This document shows, in pieces, positions 35,264-44,667 of a stretch of 64,000 nucleotides of DNA. The position numbers and the translations under genes are program-made. The stretch comes from Muricoccus harenae (GTDB lineage Bacteria; Pseudomonadota; Alphaproteobacteria; Acetobacterales; Acetobacteraceae), in assembly GCF_009848505.1 (NCBI RefSeq), contig NZ_WWDL01000014.1, forward strand, positions 1 through 64,000, in the 5' to 3' direction. The first letter of the stretch is position 1, and each line of letters begins with the position of its first letter. The notes beneath the pieces were generated by a model, which saw only the letters and a program-made list of their open reading frames with translations, ran no database searches and was not told the DNA's origin.

Positions 35264-36598
35264 TTACGATGCGCGCGTCCCCTCGAAGCGCACCGGCTCG
35301 CCGCCCGGCGCCCCAATCACCTCGTCCTCGCGCATCACCGCACGCCCGCGCAGCACGGTCATCACCGGCCAGCCCTGGCAGCGGGCCCCGATGAAGGGAC
35401 TCCACCCGCAGGGCGAGACGAGCCAGTCGGCCTCAATCACCCGGCTCTTGCCCATGTCCACCACGGTGAAGTCGGCATCATAGCCCGCGGCGATCCGCCC
35501 CTTGCCGATCGCGCCATAGACCCGCGCCGGTCCCGCGCCCATCAGCTCCGCCAGCCGGGAGAGCGACAGACGACCGGCCGAGACATGGTTCAGCATCAGC
35601 GGGACGATGGTCTGCACGCCGGTCAGCCCGGCGGCGGTGGCCGGCCAGGGGCGTTCCTTCGCCGCGCGGGAATGCGGCGCGTGGTCGCTGCCGACCGTGT
35701 CCACCGTACCATCAGCCACCGCGGCCCAGGCGGCCTCGTAATGGCGCCTGTCGCGGATCGGCGGGTTCATCACCGCATAGCCGCCGAGCGCGTCATAGGC
35801 ATCCGGCGCCCATTGCGTGAGGTGGTTGAGCAGCACCTCCACCGTGCCGACATCGCGGAAGTCCTTCATGTACTCCAGCTCGTCGGCGGTGGAGACATGC
35901 AGGATATGGGCAGGCCGGTTCGTCTTGCGGGCCAGCGCCATCAGGCGCCGCGTGCCGAGGAAGGCGCATTCCACGTCGCGCCATTCGGCATGAAGCTTGT
36001 GCGGCCCACCGCCCTCGAACATCGGCTTGCGCGCCTGCAGCCGGTACTCGTCCTCGGAGTGATAGGCGATGCGGCGGCCGCCATTGCGCATCACGCGCTC
36101 CAGCGTTTCGTCATCCTCGATCATCAGGTCACCGGTGGAGGAGCCGGCAAAGACCTTGATGGCGCAGACATTCGGCTCGCGCTCCAGCGTGCCAAGATCG
36201 CCCACATTGCTGCGCGCGCCACCGATATACATGCCGACATCGCAATAGGCCGTCTCGCGGATATGGCCCCGCTTCCAGTCCAGTTGTTCCACCGAGGTGA
36301 TAGAGGGCTGGGTATTCGGCATGTCGAAGACAGCCGTCAGCCCGCCCAGCACCGCGCCCTTGGTGCCCGTGCCCATGGTCTCCACCGACGGGTCGCCCGG
36401 ATCGCGGAGATGCACATGGGGGTCGATCAGCCCAGGCAGGACATGCAGCCCGGCGCAGTCGATCACCTCGGCGGCCTCGGCGGTCCGCAGGTCGCCGATG
36501 GTGGCGATCCGGCCGGCACGCACGGCGATGTCCGTCACCGTCTCGCCCCAGGGCAGGACCACGGTGCCGCCGCGCAGGATCAGATCATAGCTCGCCAT
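35264..36598 (-). CDS. pyrC: Dihydroorotase
   Basis: A class I dihydroorotase-like amidohydrolase of 444 residues, cyclising carbamoyl-aspartate to dihydroorotate in pyrimidine synthesis. The metal motif HVHLRDPG lies near residue 61, with AYHSEDE, HILHVSTA and SDHAPHS further on. The bridging Lys position reads CAIKVFAG. The family also contains hydantoinases and allantoinases, but HVHLRDPG and GSDHAPH fit dihydroorotase. No other pyr gene is adjacent. Confidence 0.88.
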   Translation of the reverse strand: MASYDLILRGGTVVLPWGETVTDIAVRAGRIATIGDLRTAEAAEVIDCAGLHVLPGLIDPHVHLRDPGDPSVETMGTGTKGAVLGGLTAVFDMPNTQPSITSVEQLDWKRGHIRETAYCDVGMYIGGARSNVGDLGTLEREPNVCAIKVFAGSSTGDLMIEDDETLERVMRNGGRRIAYHSEDEYRLQARKPMFEGGGPHKLHAEWRDVECAFLGTRRLMALARKTNRPAHILHVSTADELEYMKDFRDVGTVEVLLNHLTQWAPDAYDALGGYAVMNPPIRDRRHYEAAWAAVADGTVDTVGSDHAPHSRAAKERPWPATAAGLTGVQTIVPLMLNHVSAGRLSLSRLAELMGAGPARVYGAIGKGRIAAGYDADFTVVDMGKSRVIEADWLVSPCGWSPFIGARCQGWPVMTVLRGRAVMREDEVIGAPGGEPVRFEGTRAS

Positions 36599-36649
36599 GT
36601 CGAGGCCGCACTCCCTTCGAGGAGGGTCGGTGATACCGCAGCCGCCGGC

Positions 36650-36687
36650 GGGGCGGGAGGGGCCGGCTTCCCGGCCCCTCCCGCCCC
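36650..36687 (-). terminator. 17-bp perfect hairpin between the exported hydrolase and pyrC
   Basis: GGGGCGGGAGGGGCCGG and its complement flank a four-base loop. On the minus strand the stem starts at the last base of the hydrolase stop codon. No T-run follows. It may end the hydrolase transcript or protect its 3' end. Confidence 0.6.
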
Positions 36688-38054
36688 TACCAGGTCAGCT
36701 CGGCCACGCTCACCCGGTTCTCGGCCAGGGGCCAGGCCCGGGCCGCCAGGCGTTCCTCGTTGAACAACCCGACCACGGAACGCCCGATTTCCGCCGCGGG
36801 CAAGCGCGCGATGGTGGTGGCCCCCGCCGCGACGCCGCGGGGGATATCCGTCGGCTCCTTGCCGTCGAGCAGCACCACGTCCCGCGGCAGGCCGAAATAG
36901 CCGCGGGGACGATTGAAGCGCACCACCGCGCCCGCCGCGCGATCCGCCTCTGAGGGCGGCGGCGCCGGGCGCAGATTCACCACCGAGGAGGAGCGCGGGA
37001 AGGGCGAGCGGTAGGAATGCGTGATCGGATGGCGCGGCGCGGCCACCACGATCTCCAGATGCCAATCGGGCGAGACGGTCACCGGGCCCCAGTGCCCATC
37101 CTCGCCGGTGGTGCGGCGATGGAGCACCTCCCCCATTCGTTCGCCGGTCCCGGCGGAAACCCGGAACAGCTCGACCACCGCCCCGGCCATCGGCCGGTTG
37201 GTCTGCACCCCGCCCGGCGTGCCCGTCACGCGGCCATCCAGCACAGGCCGCGCTTCCGGCAGGACGGAGAGCCGGTCCGGCTCTCGCCCCGCGATGAAGC
37301 GAAACATCTCTCGGAAGGCGCGGGCGGAGTAGGCGGTCTCGCGATGGTCCACTCCGGGGAGGACCAGGTTCGTCGCGCCTCGCAGGGCGGGACTGTCATA
37401 GCCGACGCCGGTCGGCACGCCGGGCCGGCCAGCGTAGCGCCCGTCCGGCTGGGCGTAGAGATCGTTCAAGTCGGAGCGCAACGTCAGGAAACCCGTGCCC
37501 GGCACCACCTGCGATTCGCCGGCATTCAGGCGCCGCAGCAGCGCCGAGCGCGCGCTGAATTCCCGCCCCGCCGCGGCATCCCAGTCATAGATGCCGTTGT
37601 TCGGCGTACCGCAGAGAACGGCATGCGAGACCTCGGGCCCGCCGCCATGGAGCTGGACATGGTTGCGGATTGGGTAGCCGCCGCGGGAATTGCCCACCAG
37701 CGCGACTCGTTCCGCGCCGGTGCGCGCCCGCAATGCCGCGATCTCGGCCGCCAGCTCCCGTCGCACATCCTCGCTGGAGGATCGCATCGGCTGCGCCACC
37801 GCATCGTCGTCCCGCGCCAGCGGGTTGGTGAAGTCCAGCGCGTACAGCCGCTCGCGCGGCCAGCCATTGCTCTCGAACCGCCACAGCGTCGTCATCCACA
37901 GCGCCGAATGGTCGCCATTGCCATGCACGAAGAGGATGGGGGTCAGGGGGGCCTCCTGGGCCTGGGCAGCGTGCTGGAGCCGGGCATGGGCCAGCATGGG
38001 GAAGATGGCCATGGCGCCCAGCAGGGCGCGTCTGTGCAATCCGATCTGCGGCAT
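36687..38054 (-). CDS. Exported alpha/beta hydrolase
   Basis: A 455-residue protein with a signal peptide containing RR (residues 8-9) and a long hydrophobic stretch, possibly Tat-exported. The lipase-like N-terminal domain has FVHGNGDHS at 43-50 and the nucleophile elbow VGNSRGG with Ser123. A likely catalytic His is in LPGVDHRETAYS. The C-terminal half (about 300-455) looks like beta-rich carbohydrate- or Ig-like domains. Probably an esterase or lipase; the substrate is unknown. The ATG at 38054 is chosen to give the signal peptide. Confidence 0.8.
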   Translation of the reverse strand: MPQIGLHRRALLGAMAIFPMLAHARLQHAAQAQEAPLTPILFVHGNGDHSALWMTTLWRFESNGWPRERLYALDFTNPLARDDDAVAQPMRSSSEDVRRELAAEIAALRARTGAERVALVGNSRGGYPIRNHVQLHGGGPEVSHAVLCGTPNNGIYDWDAAAGREFSARSALLRRLNAGESQVVPGTGFLTLRSDLNDLYAQPDGRYAGRPGVPTGVGYDSPALRGATNLVLPGVDHRETAYSARAFREMFRFIAGREPDRLSVLPEARPVLDGRVTGTPGGVQTNRPMAGAVVELFRVSAGTGERMGEVLHRRTTGEDGHWGPVTVSPDWHLEIVVAAPRHPITHSYRSPFPRSSSVVNLRPAPPPSEADRAAGAVVRFNRPRGYFGLPRDVVLLDGKEPTDIPRGVAAGATTIARLPAAEIGRSVVGLFNEERLAARAWPLAENRVSVAELTW

Positions 38055-38201
38055 GTTCTCGGCTGTCCTCCTTGTCGAAGCATCATAGCTCGTGCTGCGG
38101 GATGGAACATGCCCCGGCCGCGCCACGGCCCCGCCGTATAGGCGCCCTTGGTTACGGGGAATCTTGCCTTATCTTGCAACGAGAACGACCGAGGACCGGA
38201 C

Positions 38202-38666
38202 ATGTCCGCATCGGATACACCCGCCCTGGATCAGCGCGCCGCCGATATCCCCCTCCTCTGCGCGACCTATGTCAGCGAGAACCTGGTCACCGGCTCGATC
38301 GCCGGCTGGGCGGCAGAAATTGAGGACATCCTCCATTGTTCCCGCCGCTGGAACACCCTGTTGGGCGTTACTGGGGCGCTCCTCCTGACTGAGCGGCACT
38401 TCGTCCAGGTGCTGGAAGGCCCCTCGCCATCCCTTCGCCTGACGCTGGACCGGATCTGCAGCGATCCGCGCTATCGCATCCTGCGCAGCGAGCTTCGGCC
38501 GCTGGACGGCCGCAGCTTCACCGGCTGGTCCATGGGTTATGTCGAGCCCTGCGCAGGGAACGCCGGCAGGATTACCCCGCTGTGCCGCCTGTCCTGGGGG
38601 GAGGCGACACCACCCCCGGCGATGTTGATGATGCACAGCATCCTGGCGCGTGCCGCCACCGCATGA
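38202..38666 (+). CDS. BLUF domain photoreceptor
   Basis: A 154-residue stand-alone BLUF protein that would bind FAD and sense blue light. The key residues align with AppA: Tyr23 (in TYVSENL), Asn51 (RRWNTLLGVTGALL), Gln69 (HFVQVLEG), and Trp109 and Met111 (FTGWSMGY). There is no output domain, so it must act through a partner. AGGACC-type bases precede the ATG at 38202. It is divergent from the exported hydrolase and convergent with asnB; neither suggests a target. Confidence 0.9.
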   Translation: MSASDTPALDQRAADIPLLCATYVSENLVTGSIAGWAAEIEDILHCSRRWNTLLGVTGALLLTERHFVQVLEGPSPSLRLTLDRICSDPRYRILRSELRPLDGRSFTGWSMGYVEPCAGNAGRITPLCRLSWGEATPPPAMLMMHSILARAATA

Positions 38667-38825
38667 CATCTCCGCCCGGCCTGGCCGCATTTAACCGCGC
38701 TTCACGCCGAGCCGTCCAAGTCTCACATTCCCGACGGGCCGGCTCCGTGAAGAGAAGTCCTGCACTCAGTTCATTCGAAAAAGCCGGAGTGCACACCCTC
38801 GCGCCGATCGGAATGAACAGAGCCG

Positions 38826-40598
38826 CTACCGCGAGGCCAGGGCCTCGAACACGTCGCCCTGCATGCGACGCCGCTCGACATGGCGTGCATGCCACAGCGC
38901 CCAGAACAGCAGGTGCCAGGCCGCGAAGCCTTCGCGCTTCCCCGCCGCCGCGCGGAACAGCGGCAGGATCCGATCCGGCCGCGCGATCTCGGTCACGCCC
39001 GGCTGGGCGGCCACCAGCGGCGCCAGCCGCTCCGCCGCCCCCGCGATCCAGGCCCCCACGGGCACGGTGAAGCCCTGCTTCTTCGCGAAGGGGTCCGAGG
39101 CCGGGAACTCGCGCGCCAGCCATTGCCGCAATAGCCACTTGCCGCGGCCGTCCCGCACCTTCATCCCATCCGGCAGGCGCCAGCAGGCGCGCGCCACGCC
39201 CTCGTCGAGGAAAGGCACGCGGCCTTCCACCCCATGCGCCATCAGGCAGCGATCGAGCTTCGTCAGCAGGTCGTTCGGCAGCCAATCGGCGATGTCCAGC
39301 GCCTGGGCAGCCTGCAACCGCGTGCGGCCGGGCGTCGCGACTCCGGCCTCCGCCGCCGCCAGCCCGTCGCGCCAGGCGCGCGGCGCCTCGCGCAGCACGT
39401 CCAGCCGATCGAAGGCGCCATGGGCGCGCATCGCCTTTCCACCCAGCCACCAGGGGCGCATGGCGCTGCGATGGCGGCCATAGCCGGCGAGAAGCTCGTC
39501 GCCGCCCTCCCCTGACAGCACCACCTTCACCTCCTCCCGCGCACGGCGGGCCAGGAACCAGGTGGGGATGATGGCGTAATCCGCGGCAGGGTCATCCATG
39601 CAGCCGACGATCTCCGGCAGGTGCCGCCAGACCTCGGCCTCGCTTACCGTGATCGTCTCGTGCTTCGCCCCCGCAGCCTTGGCAACATGCGCCGCGCGCT
39701 CGCGCTCGTCGGCGGCGCCACCCTTCTGAGAATTGGGAATGTCGAAGCCGGCGGTATAGGCAAGCACGGGCCGCTCGTTCAGCCGCGACATCATCGCCAG
39801 CACCGCAGCGCTGTCCGTGCCGCCCGAGAGGAACATGCCATAGGGCACGTCGGATCGCTGGTGGAGATCGACGCTTTCATGGAAGGCGGCGCCGAAGCGG
39901 TCCAGCGCGTCCGCCTCCGTCACCGGCTCCGGCCCGCCATCCGGCAGGGCGGCGCGACGCGCCCGCTCCAGCACCGCGCCATCCCCGAGCAGCAGCGCCT
40001 CGCCGGGCAGGATGCGGCGGATGCCCTCGAAGATCGTCTCGGCGCCTGTGGTGAACTGCAGCTGCAGCAACTCCTCCCGCGCCTCCGGGCGGATGCGCGG
40101 CTCGACCAGCCCGGTGGCGAGGATCGCGGCCGGCTCGGAGGCGAAGGCGATGCCGCCCGGCACATGCGCGACATAGAGCGGCTTGATGCCGAACGGATCT
40201 CGCGCCAGCACCACGCGCCGCGCCGCGCGGTCATGGATGGCAATGGCATACATGCCGCGCAGCGCATCCACGAAGCGCAGCCCGTCGCGCCGCCAGAGAT
40301 GCAGCGGCGGCTCGCAATCCGACCCGGTGCTGCAGACCAGCGCATTATCCGTGCGCAGCTCGCGGTAGTTATACACCTCGCCATTGCCAATCAGCGCGGC
40401 CGGCCCGGCAAAGAGCGGCTGGTCGCCGCCCTCGATGTCGATGATGGCAAGGCGCGTGTGCGATAGCGCCACCTGCCCCGCCACATGATGCCCGTGCCCG
40501 TCCGGCCCGCGATGCGCCAGCGCGCGCGTCATCCGGTCCAGTACTGCCAGATCCGGCGACTGGCCGGGCTTCAGGACGATTCCCGCAATCCCGCACAT
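38826..40598 (-). CDS. asnB: Asparagine synthetase (glutamine-hydrolysing)
   Basis: A 590-residue AsnB-type enzyme. Cys2 (MCGIAG) is the glutaminase nucleophile, GNGEVYNYREL is part of that domain, and the synthetase domain has the ATP loop FLSGGTDSAAV and GEGGDELLAGYGRH. It makes asparagine from aspartate, or an amidated product in a glycan or peptide. It lies 3 bp downstream of a glycosyltransferase, so the second option deserves thought. Confidence 0.92.
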   Translation of the reverse strand: MCGIAGIVLKPGQSPDLAVLDRMTRALAHRGPDGHGHHVAGQVALSHTRLAIIDIEGGDQPLFAGPAALIGNGEVYNYRELRTDNALVCSTGSDCEPPLHLWRRDGLRFVDALRGMYAIAIHDRAARRVVLARDPFGIKPLYVAHVPGGIAFASEPAAILATGLVEPRIRPEAREELLQLQFTTGAETIFEGIRRILPGEALLLGDGAVLERARRAALPDGGPEPVTEADALDRFGAAFHESVDLHQRSDVPYGMFLSGGTDSAAVLAMMSRLNERPVLAYTAGFDIPNSQKGGAADERERAAHVAKAAGAKHETITVSEAEVWRHLPEIVGCMDDPAADYAIIPTWFLARRAREEVKVVLSGEGGDELLAGYGRHRSAMRPWWLGGKAMRAHGAFDRLDVLREAPRAWRDGLAAAEAGVATPGRTRLQAAQALDIADWLPNDLLTKLDRCLMAHGVEGRVPFLDEGVARACWRLPDGMKVRDGRGKWLLRQWLAREFPASDPFAKKQGFTVPVGAWIAGAAERLAPLVAAQPGVTEIARPDRILPLFRAAAGKREGFAAWHLLFWALWHARHVERRRMQGDVFEALASR

Positions 40599-40601
40599 CG
40601 C

Positions 40602-41633
40602 CTAGCGCCTCGCCTTCTGTGGCCGGAGTTGCGGCAGCAGCGCCCGCCATCGCGCCAGCACCGGCGCCTCCCCGTGATGCGTCTCGAAGGCAGCTCGCCC
40701 GGCTTCGGCAAGCGCAGCGGCGCGGATGGGATCGGCAATCAGGCCGGACACGGCGCGGGCGAGCGACTCAGGATCGTTCACCGGCACGATCAACCCCGTC
40801 TCCCCATCCGCGACCATCTCCAGCGGCCCAGGTGTCGCCGTGGCGATCACCGGCACCGCGGCGGAAAAGGCCTCCAGCACCACATTCCCCAGCGGCTCGT
40901 GACGGGAGGGACAGATGAAGAGGTCACAGCCGGCCAGCAGCGCGGCCGTATCCTCCCGCCAGCCGAGGAAGGCGACGCGATCCGCCACCCCCAGTTCCCG
41001 CGCGAGACTCTCCAGCGCCGCCTGTTCCGGTCCTACCCCCGCCAGGGAGAGATGCGCGCCGGGCACCAGGGACAGGGCGCGCAGCAACGTGTCGAAGCCC
41101 TTGTTCACATGCAGCCGACCCAGGGCGAGCAGCTTTACGGCCCCCGGCGGCGCGGGAAGCCTGGCGGGTTCGGCGCCGGAGAAATCCGGCACGAAATTGG
41201 GCAGGTGATGCACCCGCGCCGGATCCCAGCCCTGGGCGGTGATCCAGCGCACCAGGTCCCGCGTATTCGCCACCAGATGGTCGCAGTGGCGGTAGTGGCG
41301 CAGGTCGTAATAGCCGCCGAGCCGCCCCACCAGCACCCATGGCCCGGGGCGGGTGAAGCCGGTGGCGCGGTTCATCCAGGACACGACCACATCCGGGCGG
41401 AAGCCGCGCAGCACCCGGTCCAGCCTGGGGGCCGTAAAGAAATCGAAGGGCCCGCCGAAGCACAGCTCGGCCGGCTTCAGCCCGGCGGCACGCAGTCGCC
41501 CTCCGCGGCCGAGCTCGCGCCGGATCACCGGCAGCACTTCCTCTCCCGTTCCATGCATGGCCGTGCACAGGCGCTCGTAGAAGGTCTCGGCGCCGCCCAT
41601 GCGCGCACCCGCGATGACCTGCGCGATCCTCAT
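40602..41633 (-). CDS. Glycosyltransferase family 4 protein
   Basis: A 343-residue GT-B retaining glycosyltransferase. The start MRIAQVIAGARMGGAETF is typical. The C-terminal donor site has LLALGRLHVNKGFDTLL and the EX7E-like SRHEPLGNVVLEAF. It likely adds a sugar to LPS or an exopolysaccharide at the cytosolic face of the membrane. Donor and acceptor are unknown. Same strand as the GT9 gene upstream and asnB downstream. Confidence 0.88.
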   Translation of the reverse strand: MRIAQVIAGARMGGAETFYERLCTAMHGTGEEVLPVIRRELGRGGRLRAAGLKPAELCFGGPFDFFTAPRLDRVLRGFRPDVVVSWMNRATGFTRPGPWVLVGRLGGYYDLRHYRHCDHLVANTRDLVRWITAQGWDPARVHHLPNFVPDFSGAEPARLPAPPGAVKLLALGRLHVNKGFDTLLRALSLVPGAHLSLAGVGPEQAALESLARELGVADRVAFLGWREDTAALLAGCDLFICPSRHEPLGNVVLEAFSAAVPVIATATPGPLEMVADGETGLIVPVNDPESLARAVSGLIADPIRAAALAEAGRAAFETHHGEAPVLARWRALLPQLRPQKARR

Positions 41634-41706
41634 GCCGCCAGGAGCCCAGAGGGCTGGGCAGGGAAGGCGGAAACGGCGGCGAGACAAGCCAGGACCGGGA
41701 CGCGCC

Positions 41707-42612
41707 TCACGCCGGAACCGCGCTCGGCAACAGTGCCCGGGCAGCATCCAGCACCTGCGCTACCTCCAGCCCCTGCATCGTGGCATCCGGCGCGACCACT
41801 GCCTGCGCCGCGCGGCCAACCGGCGCGTATTCCCCGGCCGGCGTCGGCCCGAATAGACCCAGCGTCGGGGCCCCTGTGGCCGCCGAGAGATGCATGAGCC
41901 CCGAATCATTCCCCACGAAAAGCCGCCCGCGCGCGAGCAGGGCCGCCGCCTCCGGCAGGGCGAGTTGGCCAACCAGATCCAGCGCCTCGGGCAGGGCCGC
42001 CACCACGGGCGCGGCCATGATGCGCTCGGCCTCGCCGGGCCCGCCCAGCAACACCGGGCGGGCACCGGCCAGCGGGGAACCCGGGGCGAGCAGGGCCCGG
42101 GCCAGCGCCACGAAGCGCTCGGCCGGCCAAACCTTGCCATCCCAGTTGGCGGTCGGGCCGAGCGCCAGGATCGGCCGGTCGTCCCCTAGCAGCGACGCAA
42201 TGCGTGCCATGTCCTCCGGCGCGAACCAGGCAACCGGCTTCGGCGGCTGGTCCAGCCGCAGCACCTCGGCGATATGGCCCAGCCGGTGTCCGGGGCGTCG
42301 CCCGCCGCGCATCACTGCCCGCCGCCGCGCCGGCACCAGCCAGCCGAGCGCCGAGCCGCGCAGGTCCACCACCAGGTCCCAGAAGGTGGTCGCCACCTGC
42401 GCCCAGAGATGCAGCCAGTGCATCGACCAGGGGCGCTTGGCCACCACGATGGTCCGCTCCCGCTGCGGCATGCGCGCGAAGACCCCCTCTGCGACCGGAC
42501 CGCAGGCGACGGTGATCCGCGCATTCGGGTAGCTGCGCAGCAGGTGGTCCAGCAGGCCGGTGGAGAGGACGGCGTCGCCGATCCGCGTGGAGGTGACGAA
42601 GAGGATCTGCAT
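41707..42612 (-). CDS. Glycosyltransferase family 9 (heptosyltransferase-like)
   Basis: A 301-residue GT9 enzyme, the family of LPS heptosyltransferases. It begins MQILFVTSTRIGDAVLSTGLL, and the C-terminal nucleotide-sugar site contains LFVGNDSGLMHLSAATG and LFGPTPAGEYAPVG. It probably transfers heptose or a similar sugar to the LPS core. The Met at 42612 is the family start; the longer frame is Arg-rich without similarity. Divergent from ygfZ. Confidence 0.9.
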   Translation of the reverse strand: MQILFVTSTRIGDAVLSTGLLDHLLRSYPNARITVACGPVAEGVFARMPQRERTIVVAKRPWSMHWLHLWAQVATTFWDLVVDLRGSALGWLVPARRRAVMRGGRRPGHRLGHIAEVLRLDQPPKPVAWFAPEDMARIASLLGDDRPILALGPTANWDGKVWPAERFVALARALLAPGSPLAGARPVLLGGPGEAERIMAAPVVAALPEALDLVGQLALPEAAALLARGRLFVGNDSGLMHLSAATGAPTLGLFGPTPAGEYAPVGRAAQAVVAPDATMQGLEVAQVLDAARALLPSAVPA

Positions 42613-42699
42613 GGGCGCGGGGTGTGTAGCACGGCGCGGGCGGGATAAGGCCAGCCGCCGCTTGCGCATGGCAGCTTGCACGGGACGCGCCGGCATCCG

Positions 42700-43527
42700 A
42701 TGTCCTCCCACATGCCCAGCGCCCTCCTTCCCGATCGAGGCCTCGTGGAGGTCTCCGGCCCTGACCGGGCCAGCTTCCTGCAGGGCCTCGTCTCCAATGA
42801 CGTGGCGGCGCTGGGCGAGGGCATGGCCTGGGCCGCCCTCCTCTCCCCTCAGGGTAAGTGGATCAGCGACTTCCTGGCCTTCGAGGCGCCGGAGATCGCC
42901 CCGGACGCCATCCTGCTGGACTGCGTGCGGGAGGATGCGGCCATGGTGGTGGAACGCCTCTCGCGCTTCCGCCTGCGCTCCAAGGTCGCGCTGCGGGACC
43001 GTTCAGGCGAGGTGGCGGTGGGTGCCATCTGGGGCGGGGAGCCACCCCTTGGCGCGCTGGCGCGCCGGGATCCGCGGGTGGCGGAGGCGGGGTGGCGGGT
43101 CTATGGCGCGGCGCTCGGCGGCGATCCAGCGGATTACGACCAACACCGGCTGGAGCTCGGCCTACCCGATGGCGTGCGGGACCTCGACCGGGACAAGACC
43201 GTGCTGCTGGAGGCCGGCTTCGACGAGTTGCACGGCATTGCCTGGGACAAGGGCTGCTACATGGGCCAGGAGCTGACGGCCCGGACCCGCTATCGCGGCC
43301 TGCTCAAGCGCCGCCTCGTGCCCGTGACCATTGAGGGCCCGGTGCCCCCGCGCGACACGCCGGTGATGCGCGATGGCGCGCTGGTCGGTGAGATGCGATC
43401 CGGCCGGGATGGGCGTGGCCTAGCCCTGCTGCGGCTCGAAGCCGTGCCGACACGGACGCTGAGCTGTGGTGACGCGGTGCTGCGGCCACGGATCCCCGCA
43501 TGGATGCACCTGCCGGCCACGGCTTGA
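42700..43527 (+). CDS. ygfZ: Folate-binding protein YgfZ
   Basis: YgfZ supports maturation or repair of iron-sulfur enzymes and binds tetrahydrofolate. The 275-residue GcvT-like protein has the signature KGCYMGQELTARTRYRG, including its redox Cys. An in-frame Met at 42712 is a possible alternative start, and the frame is open to a TTG at 42676. It converges with a small hypothetical gene. Confidence 0.92.
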   Translation: MSSHMPSALLPDRGLVEVSGPDRASFLQGLVSNDVAALGEGMAWAALLSPQGKWISDFLAFEAPEIAPDAILLDCVREDAAMVVERLSRFRLRSKVALRDRSGEVAVGAIWGGEPPLGALARRDPRVAEAGWRVYGAALGGDPADYDQHRLELGLPDGVRDLDRDKTVLLEAGFDELHGIAWDKGCYMGQELTARTRYRGLLKRRLVPVTIEGPVPPRDTPVMRDGALVGEMRSGRDGRGLALLRLEAVPTRTLSCGDAVLRPRIPAWMHLPATA

Positions 43528-43543
43528 GGCCGGCGAAGGCGCG

Positions 43544-43798
43544 TCAGCGCCTATCGGGGCGGCGCATGCCCCAGGCGCGCGGCGGCGGCTTCGGGCCCAT
43601 CACCTCGTCGATCTCGGCCTTGGCCTGGTTCACCAGGTCGATCAGCAGCGGCGAGTTGGTCTCCGGCTTCACCTCACGGGACCGGCCCAGCCGCGCAGGC
43701 GGGTGAACCACGACGGAGCAGGTGCCGTTGCCACGCTCCTCGATCTCAAGGACATGCTGCCGGTAATCACGGGTTGAAACGATTGTCAGACGGGCCAT
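43544..43798 (-). CDS. Small hypothetical protein
   Basis: An 84-residue cytosolic-looking protein with no signal peptide or helix. It begins MARLTIVSTRDYRQHVLEIEERG and has a beta-rich first half and a helical second half (PLLIDLVNQAKAEIDEVMG). I do not recognise a family. Codon pattern and clean boundaries between ygfZ and the DUF1194 gene suggest a real gene. No clear ribosome-binding site is seen. Confidence 0.6.
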   Translation of the reverse strand: MARLTIVSTRDYRQHVLEIEERGNGTCSVVVHPPARLGRSREVKPETNSPLLIDLVNQAKAEIDEVMGPKPPPRAWGMRRPDRR

Positions 43799-43845
43799 GG
43801 CGGTGGCTACCGCAAGATACGGGCCACCGGAAGCCTCGATCCGTC

Positions 43846-44610
43846 CTAGGCCGCCACCCGGTCGACCTGCGGCAGGCCGGCGAAGCGCGTACCGACGTCG
43901 ATACCGGCAATTTCCCGCGCAATCTTGCGGCGCACGGCGCGGTCGAAGGCCTCGAAGCCCTCGGCCACCACCAGGAAGGCGCCCGGACCACCGATCACCT
44001 CATCGCGGTAGTATTCCTCGAGCGCAGCGGCCCCGTTGCCCGGGCCGGGCGCGCGGTCCAGCACGGCGAGGCCGTTCATGACGATGCCTTCCTCGAGCAT
44101 GCGGGTCCGAACCCCTTCCAGCCGCCGGCCGGAGTTGTTCATGCCGTCGCCCGAGATGTCGAGCACGCGCCGCGTCGGCTCGAAGCGGTTCTGGCCATAA
44201 AGCTGCAGCGCATGCTCCATGGCGCCGGAGATGGAGGTGTAGCTCCAGGTGCGGCGGGGCGCGGCGTCGATGGCAGCGGCGAAGCGCTCGGCGGAGGCCT
44301 CGCCGTCGATCCGCATCCAGGGGACGAGGTCCTCCTGGCTGTCGGCATCCGACCAGGTGAAGAGCGAGCAGCCGATAGCGCCGATCTCGCCCCCCATGAT
44401 GGAGCGGATAACATCCGGGTCGCGGAAGGCGGCCGCATAGCCGCGCATCTGCGTCTCATGCTCCTCGGCATCGATGGAACGGCTGACGTCCACCGCGAGG
44501 ATCAGTTCGACATCGACGGGATCGGGCGTGGCTGCCCGGGCACCGCGGATGATGGTCGGGGCGCAGAGCACCCCAGCGCCCGCTAGGCGCATAAGTTGGC
44601 GTCGCTGCAT
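43846..44610 (-). CDS. DUF1194 (von Willebrand A-like) exported protein
   Basis: A 254-residue protein with a signal peptide (residues 1-26, IIRGARA end) and a VWA-type fold. The metal-site motif is DVSRS with Asp41, Ser43 and Ser45. Family members occur widely in alphaproteobacteria, but their function is not known. I choose the ATG at 44610 because AAGGA sits eight bases before it, whereas the first ATG directly abuts that site. A near-palindrome lies in its promoter region. Confidence 0.88.
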   Translation of the reverse strand: MQRRQLMRLAGAGVLCAPTIIRGARAATPDPVDVELILAVDVSRSIDAEEHETQMRGYAAAFRDPDVIRSIMGGEIGAIGCSLFTWSDADSQEDLVPWMRIDGEASAERFAAAIDAAPRRTWSYTSISGAMEHALQLYGQNRFEPTRRVLDISGDGMNNSGRRLEGVRTRMLEEGIVMNGLAVLDRAPGPGNGAAALEEYYRDEVIGGPGAFLVVAEGFEAFDRAVRRKIAREIAGIDVGTRFAGLPQVDRVAA

Positions 44611-44667
44611 CGGTCCCATCCTTGTGGAAGGTCCGTGGCCGGCTGTTATTGCCCGACTGGGGACTGG

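Noticed and set aside
36580-37065. Minus-strand open frame across the exported hydrolase end and the pyrC upstream region
   Set aside because: It is a frame-shifted copy of the hydrolase tail and is Gly/Arg-rich without family features.
43466-43777. Plus-strand open frame overlapping the ygfZ end and the 84-residue gene
   Set aside because: It overlaps both genes in another frame and has no ribosome-binding site or recognisable protein.
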